The notes beneath the pieces are model-generated. The model was not told the DNA's origin, ran no database searches, and worked only from the letters and a program-made list of their open reading frames with translations. Source: CAWJLE01 sp963843645 (GTDB lineage: Bacteria > Chloroflexota > Anaerolineae > DAOTYC01). Taken from it: a DNA stretch of 64,000 nt. The stretch covers positions 868,001-932,000 of the forward strand of contig CAWJLE010000005.1 in assembly GCA_963843645.1 (NCBI GenBank), written 5' to 3'. Positions 27,331 to 35,108 of the stretch are shown here, piece after piece; positions within the stretch are counted from its first letter, which is position 1; each line of letters begins with the position of its first letter. The translations under genes were made by a program, and so were the position numbers.

Positions 27331-27681
27331 ATGGCCCACCTGGTCTTCTTCGTCATGGACTGCACCGACAAGTGCGAAGACGTGCTGGATGCCTGGGAGC
27401 AGGCCGGTGCGCCTGGCGTGACGATATTGGAGAGCCTCGGGCTGGCTCGGCTGCGGGCAGCGATGAGCGACGATCTGCCGCTGCTGCCGTCGCTGAACGA
27501 TCTCATGGGCCGGCGCGAGCTGCATCATCGCACCCTCTTCTCCGTGATCGACGACGACGATACGCTGGAGCGCTTGATAGCAGCGACTCAAGGAATCGTT
27601 GGCGACTTCGAGCGCCCTCACTCGGGCCTTTTGTTCGTGGTTCCCGTAACTCGCGTCTTCGGTCTGAAGCGCCACGGATAA
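27331..27681 (+). CDS. PII-like small regulatory protein
   Basis: A 116-residue protein with the ferredoxin-like pattern of the PII superfamily. The first strand is LVFFVMDCTDKCEDVLDAW, a GVTILESLGLARL strand follows (typical of PII-like proteins), then HHRTLFSVIDDDDTLERLI and a last strand LLFVVPVTRVFGL. The classic uridylylated T-loop tyrosine sequence is absent, so it is not a canonical GlnB/GlnK. GGAGGTG precedes the ATG. PII-like proteins often regulate a membrane transporter encoded next to them. Here the neighbour is a CPA2 antiporter. The effector it binds is unknown. Confidence 0.65.
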   Translation: MAHLVFFVMDCTDKCEDVLDAWEQAGAPGVTILESLGLARLRAAMSDDLPLLPSLNDLMGRRELHHRTLFSVIDDDDTLERLIAATQGIVGDFERPHSGLLFVVPVTRVFGLKRHG

Positions 27682-27848
27682 TGAGGCCCTCGCTTCCACC
27701 ATCGACGACGGCTGCGCGAACGGTCGCCGCGGCCGGGCAGGCGACTCCCGGTGAGCGCCAGACCTGCCCTCGTGGGGTTGCAAGTTACGCGACATTGTGG
27801 GGATGAAGAGACGAGTCAGCCTGCGCTGGCGAAAGCGTGCAAGGCAGT

Positions 27849-27877
27849 TTTGACAAACATCGTCGCATGTCGTATAC
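27849..27877 (+). promoter_or_regulatory. Near-consensus sigma70-type promoter of the binding-protein gene
   Basis: TTGACA (27849-27854) and TATACT (27872-27877) are 17 bases apart, the best promoter match in the window. It faces the ABC substrate-binding protein gene at 28121, leaving a leader of about 237 bases. Confidence 0.75.
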
Positions 27878-27883
27878 TACGCA

Positions 27884-28120
27884 CGCTTTGAGTTTCCCAT
27901 TGCCAGCAGTTGTATTGTCACTTCGAAAGCCGACGCTTTATTGCGAACGGAGTCGAGAGTTTACTATTTTGAGTACAAAGACTGTGCTTTCTGGGCGTAG
28001 CATGTGGCCGATCCTCGCGATTGGTTATAGACAGGCTGCGCCCTTTTCATTTCCTTCGGCAGAATGCCCTTAGTCTAGGGTCTGCAAAACCAATTTTCAT
28101 TAGGAGAAAGGGAGGGTTTC
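27884..28120 (+). other. Long AT-rich untranslated leader
   Basis: Between the PII-like gene and the binding-protein gene (27682-28120) no credible gene is seen. The last 237 bases should be transcribed as leader. It is less GC-rich than its surroundings and ends in AGGAGAAAGGGAGG before the ATG. I recognise no known riboswitch in it. Confidence 0.45.
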
Positions 28121-29320
28121 ATGGTAAGTCGAAGAGTGAGTTGGGCATTGGCATTGTTGCTGATCCTGTCCTTCACTGCGGTTCCTGCATTTGCAGCGGC
28201 CCCGACCGGTGATCCGATTCGCATCGGTGTGGTGACGGAAGTGACCGGCGGAGCAGCGATGAGCGGTGACCACGCGGTCAAGGGCGTCACCCTGGCGATG
28301 AACGAGATCAACGCCGCCGGTGGTGTCCTCGGACGGCCTATCGAAATCGTGGTCGAAGACACCCAGTCCAAGAACCCGGGTGCGGTAGCGGCATTCAACA
28401 AGACGGTCCAGGCGGACAACGTCGTGGCCGTCATCGCGCCGATCCGCAGCACCCAGATCCAGGCAATGGACGGGGCGATCCGCGAGGCGAAGCTGGTCAC
28501 CCTGATGGGCGGCACGAACACTGGTCTGACCGAGAAGGGCAACGAATGGTTGTTCCGTTTCCGGCCTCCCGACAAGTACGCCTCTATGGCCATGGTTCAG
28601 TACCTAGTCGACACCCTCAAGCTGACCAAGATCGGCATCATGCACGACTCCGATGCTTTCGGTACCGGCGGTGCGGATGCGGTCGAGGCGGCCCTGAAGG
28701 ATAAGGGCCTGGACGTCTGCAATCGCCAGAAGTACACGACCGGCGACAAGGACTACATGTCTCAGTTGCTGTCGATCAAGAACGCCGGTTGCGAGGCGAT
28801 GGTCAGCTACGGCACGAACTCCGAAGACGTGGCAATCTACCTGCGTCAGAAGAAAGAGATCGCCGCGGATATGGTCGTCATGGGCTCGCCTTCGGCTGTG
28901 GCGGAAGTCACGCTGCGTTTGGGCGGCGAGGCCAACGAGGGCATCTACGCGGTGACCGACTACCAGCCGGATGCCAACGCGACGGCCAAGAAATTCGTGG
29001 AGAACTATGCCAAGGCATACGACGGCGCCGTCCCCGATCTCTATGCGGCCTGGCTTTACGATGCGCTGTACGGGCTTTCCTACGCCATCACCGAGGCCGG
29101 CTCGACCGATCCCGAGGCAATGCGTAAGGCCATGTTCGACATTCAGGGCGTCGAGTCTGTGGAAGGCACCGACAACTGCGCCGCGAATGGAGACTGCGCC
29201 CACACGTATTATATCGTGCAGGTCAAGGAAGGCGTCCCGACTGTGATCGATACGATCAACTTCTGGAAGCCTAGCATGGCAGCCACCGGGGCAGTTACTA
29301 CGACGACCACGACCAAGTAG
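28121..29320 (+). CDS. LivJ-type ABC transporter substrate-binding protein
   Basis: A 399-residue secreted periplasmic-binding protein of type I, the branched-chain amino acid (LivJ/LivK) family. A signal peptide covers residues 1-26 (basic start, hydrophobic core, Ala-Phe-Ala-Ala). Family landmarks are IRIGVVTEVTGGAAMSG, VKGVTLAMNEINAAGG and PIEIVVEDTQSKNP, then the hinge and second lobe (KIGIMHDSDAFGTGGADAV). There is no lipobox cysteine. The C-terminus ends in a Thr-rich tail. The usual permease and ATPase genes (livHMGF) are absent nearby, so it must use a transporter encoded elsewhere. Substrate could be an amino acid, amide or urea. It has its own promoter and terminator, suggesting strong single-gene expression. 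Confidence 0.9.
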   Translation: MVSRRVSWALALLLILSFTAVPAFAAAPTGDPIRIGVVTEVTGGAAMSGDHAVKGVTLAMNEINAAGGVLGRPIEIVVEDTQSKNPGAVAAFNKTVQADNVVAVIAPIRSTQIQAMDGAIREAKLVTLMGGTNTGLTEKGNEWLFRFRPPDKYASMAMVQYLVDTLKLTKIGIMHDSDAFGTGGADAVEAALKDKGLDVCNRQKYTTGDKDYMSQLLSIKNAGCEAMVSYGTNSEDVAIYLRQKKEIAADMVVMGSPSAVAEVTLRLGGEANEGIYAVTDYQPDANATAKKFVENYAKAYDGAVPDLYAAWLYDALYGLSYAITEAGSTDPEAMRKAMFDIQGVESVEGTDNCAANGDCAHTYYIVQVKEGVPTVIDTINFWKPSMAATGAVTTTTTTK

Positions 29321-29344
29321 TTACCCGATCACGCTAACGAATGC

Positions 29345-29386
29345 AGACTTCCGAAGTCTCCCAGACTTCGGAAGTCTTCTTTTTTG
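29345..29386 (+). terminator. Intrinsic terminator made from a family A palindrome
   Basis: AGACTTCCGAAGTCT (29345-29359) and its complement AGACTTCGGAAGTCT (29363-29377) form a 15-bp stem with a three-base loop, followed by TCTTTTTT. This is a textbook rho-independent terminator for the binding-protein gene. Confidence 0.85.
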
Positions 29387-29459
29387 CCGTTATTCTGGCT
29401 ACAATGTAGACAGAACCGACCGATGACGAACAATCTCAACACATTCAAGGAGGCTAAAC

Positions 29460-30179
29460 TTGATACTCAAGGACAAGCGCGTGGTCATCATAGGCGGAAG
29501 CTCGGGGCTCGGTCTGGCGACGGCAAAGCTGGCTGCCGAGGAGGGCGCCAGCGTGCTCATTGCCAGCCGCTCGCCCGAGAAGCTCGAGCGGGCTCGCCGT
29601 GAGATCGGTCACGAGGTCGAGACCGCGACTCTGGACGTGACGCACGAAGCCGAGGTGCGAGCCTTCTTCGAGCGAACCGGTCCGATCGACCATCTCCACA
29701 CGCCGGGCAACCGGGGGGCCAGCGGGCGGTTTCTGGAGTTGCCTCTCGAGACAGCGCGTGCCGGATTCGACAGCAAGTTCTGGGGCCAGTACGCGGCGGC
29801 GAAGTATGGAGCGTCGCGCATCCTGCCTGGTGGCTCGATCGTTCTCATGTCCGGGACGTACAGCCAGAAGCCAGGACCGGGCAGCGCCGCGCAGAGCGCT
29901 ATCAACAGCGCCATTGAGGGCTTGGGGCGTGCCCTGGCTTTGGAACTGGCGCCCCAGGTCCGGGTCAATGTTATCTCGCCGGGAACCATCGACACGCCGC
30001 TGCACTCCGATCGGCCCGCTGAGGAGCAAACCGCCCGCTACCGGGCTGCTATCGATGGCTCCCTCCTGAAGCGGATCGGTCAACCGGAAGACGTAGCGCG
30101 CGCCGTCATTTTCCTCATGACCAACCCCCACGCTACCGGTCTGACACTCTATCTGAACGCGGGCGCATTTTTGGTCTAG
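29460..30179 (+). CDS. Short-chain dehydrogenase-like protein lacking the YxxxK pair
   Basis: A 239-residue Rossmann-fold protein of the SDR family. The cofactor motif GGSSGLGLA lies at residues 12-20, and Arg residues after the second strand (ASRSPEKLERARR) suggest NADP preference. The catalytic Ser seems present (VLMSGTYSQK), but where family members have Tyr-x-x-x-Lys this one reads Gln-Ser-Ala-Ile-Asn (SAAQSAINSAIEGL). The VNVISPGTIDTPL segment after it is normal. A subset of SDR proteins shares this loss, so the fold may be used for another reaction or for binding only. The start is TTG with AAGGAGG six bases upstream. Confidence 0.8.
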   Translation: MILKDKRVVIIGGSSGLGLATAKLAAEEGASVLIASRSPEKLERARREIGHEVETATLDVTHEAEVRAFFERTGPIDHLHTPGNRGASGRFLELPLETARAGFDSKFWGQYAAAKYGASRILPGGSIVLMSGTYSQKPGPGSAAQSAINSAIEGLGRALALELAPQVRVNVISPGTIDTPLHSDRPAEEQTARYRAAIDGSLLKRIGQPEDVARAVIFLMTNPHATGLTLYLNAGAFLV

Positions 30180-30237
30180 AAATGAGCCGGTTGAGGGCGA
30201 CCCAGATTGTGTTTTGCGTCGGGAACCCCGCCTACCC

Positions 30238-30269
30238 AGACTTCCGAAGTTTCCAGAACTTCGGAGTCT
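30238..30269. repeat. Family A palindrome
   Basis: AGACTTCCGAAGTT (30238-30251) and AACTTCGGAGTCT (30257-30269) form an imperfect stem with a short loop, after the SDR gene. There is no T run, so termination is uncertain. Confidence 0.65.
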
Positions 30270-30455
30270 CACAGCACAGACGGATGGCCTCGGCCGATGG
30301 CCCGGCCCGCGCGGCTTTCGCTGCGTTGCCATGCCGGGCAGCAAATCACCAGAAAATGCTTGCGTCCGCATAGTATAATTAGTGGGTACGGTACGATTGA
30401 CGGTTTTGACCAATCCGGGCGGCCCTGGCAGCCAACGCCCGACGAGGAGAGTGCC

Positions 30456-31091
30456 GTGGATGGACGCAGTGTAACTCGTGGTCCGGTTGCCCGCTGGTTG
30501 GTGGCCGCTACCCTGGCGGTGTCATGCATCGTCGGCCTCATGACCAGCGTGGCAGCCCAAGACAATGCTGCCCGCGACGCAGTGCTCAAAGCCATGCAGG
30601 CACAGCGCAATGCTAAGGCCTACCGAGTCCACATGACTCTGAACGACGGCAGGATACAGAACGTTCTGGAATACGTCGCGCCTGACCGCTTCCACCTCAT
30701 CTCCAGCAGCGGCACTGAAACGATCATCATCGGCGACAAGACCTACCAGCGCGACAAGAATGGCACGTGGGCGTCGTTGCCCATCGACGTCGGCGGCATC
30801 GTCGCCCAATTCAGGAATCCCAAATACCTTGACCAGCTTGCACGAGGGCTGACCGAGGTTCAGCAATTAGGCACGGACACGCTGAGTGGAGCGGCGATGA
30901 CGATATATACGTTTAAGACTGACCAGAAAGTGGGCGACATTGCGGTCACCAGCACCGACAAGCTTTGGGTCGGCGTCAATGACGGCCTCCCGCACAAGCA
31001 GGAGATACAGAGTCACGTGGGGAGTGTTTCCTCGAATACGGTGAATACTATCGAATACGACCCCGGCATCAAAATCGACCCACCGCTGTGA
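30456..31091 (+). CDS. LolA/LppX-fold secreted protein
   Basis: A 211-residue exported protein. The GTG at 30456 with GAGGAGAG upstream gives a signal peptide (Arg-rich start, core LVAATLAVSCIVGLMTSV, then Ala-Gln). The mature part fits the half-barrel LolA/LppX fold: KAMQAQRNAKAYRVHMTL helix and strand, ENVLEY-like then DRFHLISSSGTETIIIGDKTYQ, and a late DKLWVGVNDGLPHKQE. Proteins of this fold carry lipids or lipoproteins across the envelope. In a lineage without a typical outer membrane a lipid-binding or sensing role is more likely. No lipobox is clear. A perfect 22-bp inverted repeat begins at its stop codon. Confidence 0.65.
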   Translation: MDGRSVTRGPVARWLVAATLAVSCIVGLMTSVAAQDNAARDAVLKAMQAQRNAKAYRVHMTLNDGRIQNVLEYVAPDRFHLISSSGTETIIIGDKTYQRDKNGTWASLPIDVGGIVAQFRNPKYLDQLARGLTEVQQLGTDTLSGAAMTIYTFKTDQKVGDIAVTSTDKLWVGVNDGLPHKQEIQSHVGSVSSNTVNTIEYDPGIKIDPPL

Positions 31092-31198
31092 CCGACGCCG
31101 AAGGGATACGACGACCACGGCCAAATCAATACGTCCAGGGTATGATCTGGCGTTTGTTTTGGCTTGGGCCGCGATTGTCGTATCCCTTCGGCGTCGGT
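31091..31198. repeat. 108-bp palindromic element with 22-bp perfect arms
   Basis: Arms 31091-31112 and 31177-31198 are perfect inverted repeats. The pairing continues imperfectly inward (ACGGCCAAATC against TTGGCTTGGGCCG). The left arm starts on the last base of the LolA-like gene's stop codon. It could be a terminator, a structured RNA or a small mobile palindrome. Confidence 0.7.
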
Positions 31199-31248
31199 TA
31201 TTTCCCGTTCGGTCGCAAAGAAGTCGCCCCGACGTTCTCGGATGGTAG

Positions 31249-31257
31249 TGGTATAAT
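31249..31257 (+). promoter_or_regulatory. Extended -10 promoter element before the aldolase gene
   Basis: TGGTATAAT is an extended -10 (TGnTATAAT). No clear -35 is seen, as is common for extended -10 promoters. It lies about 100 bases before the aldolase start. Confidence 0.45.
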
Positions 31258-31360
31258 GAAAGTAGGATAGGGCACGTTTTCGATGTGGCCTGCGTCGCGC
31301 CTGGATGCGTGACGCCCTCAGACGTTATCGTAGCTCGAAGTCATGAGGAGGATTGTGAAC

Positions 31361-32392
31361 ATGAGTAATCACGAGCTTGAATCAGTAGCGCGGGCCCTGG
31401 TGGCCCCTGGCAAGGGAATTCTGGCGGCCGATGAGAGCACCAGAACCATCAAGAAGCGGCTGGAAAGCGTGCACGTGGAGTCGACGGAAGGGACACGGCG
31501 GGCGTACCGCGAAATGCTGTTTACCGCGCCTGGAATGGAGAAGTATATCAGCGGAGTCATCCTATATGACGAGACTATTCGCCAATCTGCCAGAGACGGG
31601 ACCCCGCTTCCAAGAATCCTCGCTGATAAAGGAGTGATTCCCGGCATCAAGGTCGATCTCGGCACTTCAGACCTGGCCGGCTTCCCTGGTGAGAAGGTCA
31701 CTGAGGGGCTGGACGGGTTGCGAGGGCGGCTGGCTGAGTACGTGAAGCTGGGCGCCCGATTCACCAAATGGCGCGCTGTGATTTCCATCGGCGAAGGCAT
31801 TCCGACTCAGGGTGGCATCCAGGCCAATGCCGATGCACTGGCCCGCTACGCTGCTCTGGCCCAGGAAGCAGGGCTAGTGCCCATCGTAGAGCCGGAAGTG
31901 CTGATGGATGGGGAACATGACATCACGCGTTGCGAGCAGGCTACGGAGGCCACGTTGCACGCGGTGTTCGCCGCTTTAGCGGGGCAGCGAGTGCGGCTGG
32001 AGTGGATGCTCCTGAAGCCGAACATGGTCATCTCTGGAAAGAACAGCGCGACCCAGGCACCCGCGCAGGAAGTCGCCGAGGCCACAATTCGTGTCTTCAG
32101 GCGCACCGTCCCCGCAGCAGTGCCGGGCATTGTCTTCCTGTCCGGCGGGCAGAGCGCGGTGCAGGCTACCGAAAACCTGAACGCGATCAATGCCCTGGAG
32201 CCGCAGGCGTGGCAGCTCAGCTTTTCGTATGGGCGGGCGCTGCAGGAACCGGCGCTCGCGGCCTGGCGCGGTAACGTAGTGAACGTGCCTGCCGCGCAGA
32301 AGATCTTCTTCCACCGGGCGATGTGCAACGGCGCCGCCAGGAACGGGACGTGGTCGCCGGAGATGGAGAAGGAAGGGGAAAAGGTCGCGTAG
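31361..32392 (+). CDS. Class I fructose-bisphosphate aldolase
   Basis: A 343-residue class I (Schiff-base) aldolase of the eukaryote-like type. Family motifs appear in order: GKGILAADEST, RRAYREMLF, GIKVDLGTSDL, KWRAVISIG, PIVEPEVLMDG and WMLLKPNMVISG, which carries the Schiff-base lysine. FLSGGQSAVQATENLNA and the SFSYGRALQ end follow. It splits fructose-1,6-bisphosphate into triose phosphates, or makes it in gluconeogenesis. I chose the ATG at 31361, with AGGAGG ten bases upstream, over 31343. The gene stands alone and converges on recF. Confidence 0.92.
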   Translation: MSNHELESVARALVAPGKGILAADESTRTIKKRLESVHVESTEGTRRAYREMLFTAPGMEKYISGVILYDETIRQSARDGTPLPRILADKGVIPGIKVDLGTSDLAGFPGEKVTEGLDGLRGRLAEYVKLGARFTKWRAVISIGEGIPTQGGIQANADALARYAALAQEAGLVPIVEPEVLMDGEHDITRCEQATEATLHAVFAALAGQRVRLEWMLLKPNMVISGKNSATQAPAQEVAEATIRVFRRTVPAAVPGIVFLSGGQSAVQATENLNAINALEPQAWQLSFSYGRALQEPALAAWRGNVVNVPAAQKIFFHRAMCNGAARNGTWSPEMEKEGEKVA

Positions 32393-32465
32393 GGACCGCT
32401 CCGGGCGAATAGCCGGACTGCGGGCCAAATGAATATCGCGGCTCGCTTCGGCGCCGCCGGCTGCA

Positions 32466-33702
32466 TCAGCCTTCCAGTGCCGCGAGTCGTCCGTCCGTAA
32501 TGTGGTAACGCTTCGCGTGATTGAGGAAGCTCACACTGTAGGCGTCGACGTGTGTCGTCGTCATCAGCGTCTGGCTGGCGCCGTCGATCAAGGCCATCAG
32601 GCGCTGACGTCGCTGCCCGTCCAGCTCCGACATGACGTCGTCGAGCAGTAGGACGGGCCAATGTCCCCGTATCTGCTGCACCAGTTCCGTTTCGGCCAGC
32701 TTGACGGCCAGGGCCGCTGTCCGTTGTTGTCCGCGTGAGCCGTAGGTGGTCAGGTCCGCATCCGCCAGCAGGAAACGAAAGTCGTCACGATGCGGACCGA
32801 CCAGGCTGATCCCCCGGGCGATCTCCTCGCGACGCACTCCCTGCAGGGCGGTGAGGAAGGCTTCGGCCAGTGCTTGAACCGAAGCGCAACGTTCATTCCC
32901 GGCCGAAGGCCCCGTCGCGAGCAGGCTGGGGCGGTCCGGGTCGGATGAGGTCGATGCGCACCGTGGGGGTGGCGCAGCTTGGCTGATAGCCCAGGCGGAG
33001 CTGCTCCCGGTGCTCGGTGATCTCCAGGTGAATGGGATGGCTGAGGGCGTCGAGCCGATCGAGGGCCTCCTGGCGACAGGCCGTGATGTATGCACCGTGC
33101 TCCGCCAGGCGCTGATCCCAAAAGATCAATTGATCTTCGCCGCCCCCTCGCTCGCGCAACTGGCGCAGCAGGCAGTTTCGCTGGCTGACGATGCGGTTGT
33201 AGCTCTGCAGGGTCCGGCAATACAGGGCATTAAGCTGACATAACATGGCGTCAAGATAACGCCGCCGGACGCCGGGCGCATCGGACACTAACTCGATGTC
33301 CTGTGGCCGGAAGATGACCACGTTGACCATCCCGATGAGGTCCATGGCCCGTTTGGGGGTGCCGTTGATACGAATGGAGCGCCGGAAGTTGGGTGCGCCG
33401 GCCCGTCCACTGTTTTGAGCTGGGGCCAGCGTCAACTCGATGCGCTGCGTGTCGCCGTTCCACCGGATGTCACCGACCAGGCGGGAGAAGGCCAGCGGAT
33501 CGTCGCGAACCAGCCAGTTGACCAGCTCCGTATCCGAGCTGGTTTGCGGAGAGCGGGAGGTTGCGAGGTAGTAGATGGACTCCAGGAGGTTGCTCTTGCC
33601 CTGGGCATTGTCTCCCTGGAACAGAGTAATGCCCGGCTGTAAATCCAGCTCCAGGCGCGCGTAGTTTCTGAAATTCGTCAGAGAGAGGTGATGAATGATC
33701 AT
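32466..33702 (-). CDS. recF: DNA recombination/repair protein RecF (one frameshift)
   Basis: RecF is an SMC-like ATPase that helps load RecA at DNA gaps. The N-terminal frame gives LSLTNFRNYARLELDL and the Walker A GDNAQGKSNLLESIYYL, later VIFRPQDIELVSDAPGVRRRYLD. After a frame change near 32915 come VGPHRDDFRFLL, the signature TYGSRGQQRTAALAVKLAE and Walker B PVLLLDDVMSELD. The whole is about 412 residues, close to family length. An extended -10 element ends only 11 bases before the ATG, so the mRNA may be almost leaderless. The gene is unlinked to dnaA, dnaN or gyrB here. Confidence 0.92.
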
Positions 33703-33713
33703 GGCTGGGGCCG

Positions 33714-33722
33714 ATTATAGCA
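33714..33722 (-). promoter_or_regulatory. Extended -10 promoter of recF
   Basis: On the minus strand TGCTATAAT (33722-33714) lies 11 bases before the recF ATG. Transcription would start about five bases before the start codon, with no room for a ribosome site. Confidence 0.5.
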
Positions 33723-33785
33723 TATTCGGGGTCCCCGGACGAATGCTGCGGGCGTGGCCGCCGCCCTCACCTGGCCAAAAGGCTT

Positions 33786-33815
33786 TTGCCATCGACTGCT
33801 CTCGTATGTTATAAT
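33786..33815 (+). promoter_or_regulatory. Promoter of the site-2 protease gene
   Basis: TTGCCA (33786-33791) and TATAAT (33810-33815) are 18 bases apart, with TGT just before the -10. The same -35 and spacing occur in front of the kinase operon at 63282. Confidence 0.6.
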
Positions 33816-33918
33816 AACCATCATGAAAAGAGGCCCGGTAATTCCAAAAACGTGAAGCCGGGTCTCTAAATTGGCTGCGTCCCGTAACGTTGGACGCTCT
33901 TGCACTGGAGACCGCCTG

Positions 33919-34590
33919 GTGTCAATTCAATTATTGGTGAAAATCGCGCTGCTGATCGGCGTGGTGATCGGTATCACCGTTCACGAGTGCGCTCACGCGT
34001 GGTCGGCCAACAAACTGGGCGACCCAACCGCTCGGTCTCTCGGACGTGTAACGCTCAATCCTCTCGCTCATCTGGACCCTCTCGGCACGATTCTGATGTT
34101 ATACACCGTGCTGATCGGCTTTGGTATTGGCTGGGGCAAGCCGACTCCCGTCGACCCTCGATACTTGAAATTTGGCCCGCGGACGGGCATGGCGATCGTG
34201 GCCATCGCCGGTCCAATCAGCAATATTTTGACTGCTATCATCTTCGCGATTCCTTTGCGTTTGACTCAGTCGGTCGCTCTGCCGCTGCCTGGCTATCTGC
34301 CGGTATTCCTGGACGCCATCATCTGGGCGAACCTCGGATTGGCTGTGTTCAACGTCCTTCCCATCCCACCCCTGGACGGATTCAGCGTGCTCGTTGGGAT
34401 TCTCAGTCAGATTCGGGCGCGTTGGTCCTACGAGCTGAGCCACGCCCTGAACATGGTCGCGGCGCAGGGCCCGCTGGTCCTGATCGCCATTCTCATGCTA
34501 AGCTACGCGCTGCCCATTCCCGGTGGAATCCTGGGCGTGGTTATGGGGCCGCCGCTGGATCTGCTGCATCGTCTCATCGTAGGGGTCTAG
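33919..34590 (+). CDS. Site-2 protease-like zinc metalloprotease (M50)
   Basis: A 223-residue membrane protease of the M50 family. The zinc-binding helix HECAHAW lies near residue 24 (HExxH), and the second motif NVLPIPPLDGF near 150 supplies the third zinc ligand. About five hydrophobic helices are visible. There is no PDZ or CBS domain, so it belongs to the short bacterial type often called YwhC/RseP-like. Such proteases cut transmembrane substrates within the membrane. Target unknown. The GTG start has GGAG eight bases upstream. The last base of its stop codon is the first base of the next gene, so the HD protein is translationally coupled. Confidence 0.87.
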   Translation: MSIQLLVKIALLIGVVIGITVHECAHAWSANKLGDPTARSLGRVTLNPLAHLDPLGTILMLYTVLIGFGIGWGKPTPVDPRYLKFGPRTGMAIVAIAGPISNILTAIIFAIPLRLTQSVALPLPGYLPVFLDAIIWANLGLAVFNVLPIPPLDGFSVLVGILSQIRARWSYELSHALNMVAAQGPLVLIAILMLSYALPIPGGILGVVMGPPLDLLHRLIVGV

Positions 34591-35096
34591 TGTATCGGGT
34601 CACTCAGTTCTGGCGGGCGATCACGGCTGCGGTTCGCCCCGAGGAGTTGGCGGACGCTGAAACCCTGCTCGGCCCCCGCGGGATGGTCCTGTTCCGGCGC
34701 CTGTCTCGTAGCGACCAGCGCCACTCGTTGAGCGTGTACGAGACGCTGTTGGCCGAGGGTCGTCGCGACCCGGCGCTGCTGACCGCGGCTCTGCTGCACG
34801 ATGCAGGCAAGGCGGCCGGGAGACTCAGCCTGCCGTATCGCGTCGCCACGGTTCTTCTCCGTGCTCTTGCACCGCGCGTCCTGACATGGTTGGAGGCGAA
34901 AGCGGATTTCCCGCTGTTCTCACCGTTTCGGGTCTCCGGTGAACACGCGCAGATAGGCGCGCAGTGGGTTGCTGCCGCCGGTTTCTCCGAGTCGATCGTC
35001 GAGCTGGTTAGACGGCACCACGACGAAAGCGCAGATGACGAAGGCCCGTTGGCTGAGTGCCTGGCGGCGTTGCGTCGAGCGGATGGGCTGAACTAA
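34590..35096 (+). CDS. HD-domain phosphohydrolase-like protein
   Basis: A 168-residue protein with an HD-type metal site: HSLSVYETLL, then LLTAALLHDAGKAAG containing the His-Asp pair, and later HAQIGAQW and VRRHHDESAD. HD domains hydrolyse nucleotides or cyclic nucleotides using paired metals. Substrate is not evident. It starts at a GTG overlapping the protease stop by one base. The next gene, prephenate dehydrogenase, follows 12 bases later, so three genes probably form one operon. Confidence 0.82.
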   Translation: MYRVTQFWRAITAAVRPEELADAETLLGPRGMVLFRRLSRSDQRHSLSVYETLLAEGRRDPALLTAALLHDAGKAAGRLSLPYRVATVLLRALAPRVLTWLEAKADFPLFSPFRVSGEHAQIGAQWVAAAGFSESIVELVRRHHDESADDEGPLAECLAALRRADGLN

Positions 35097-35108
35097 AAAG
35101 GGGGCGTT

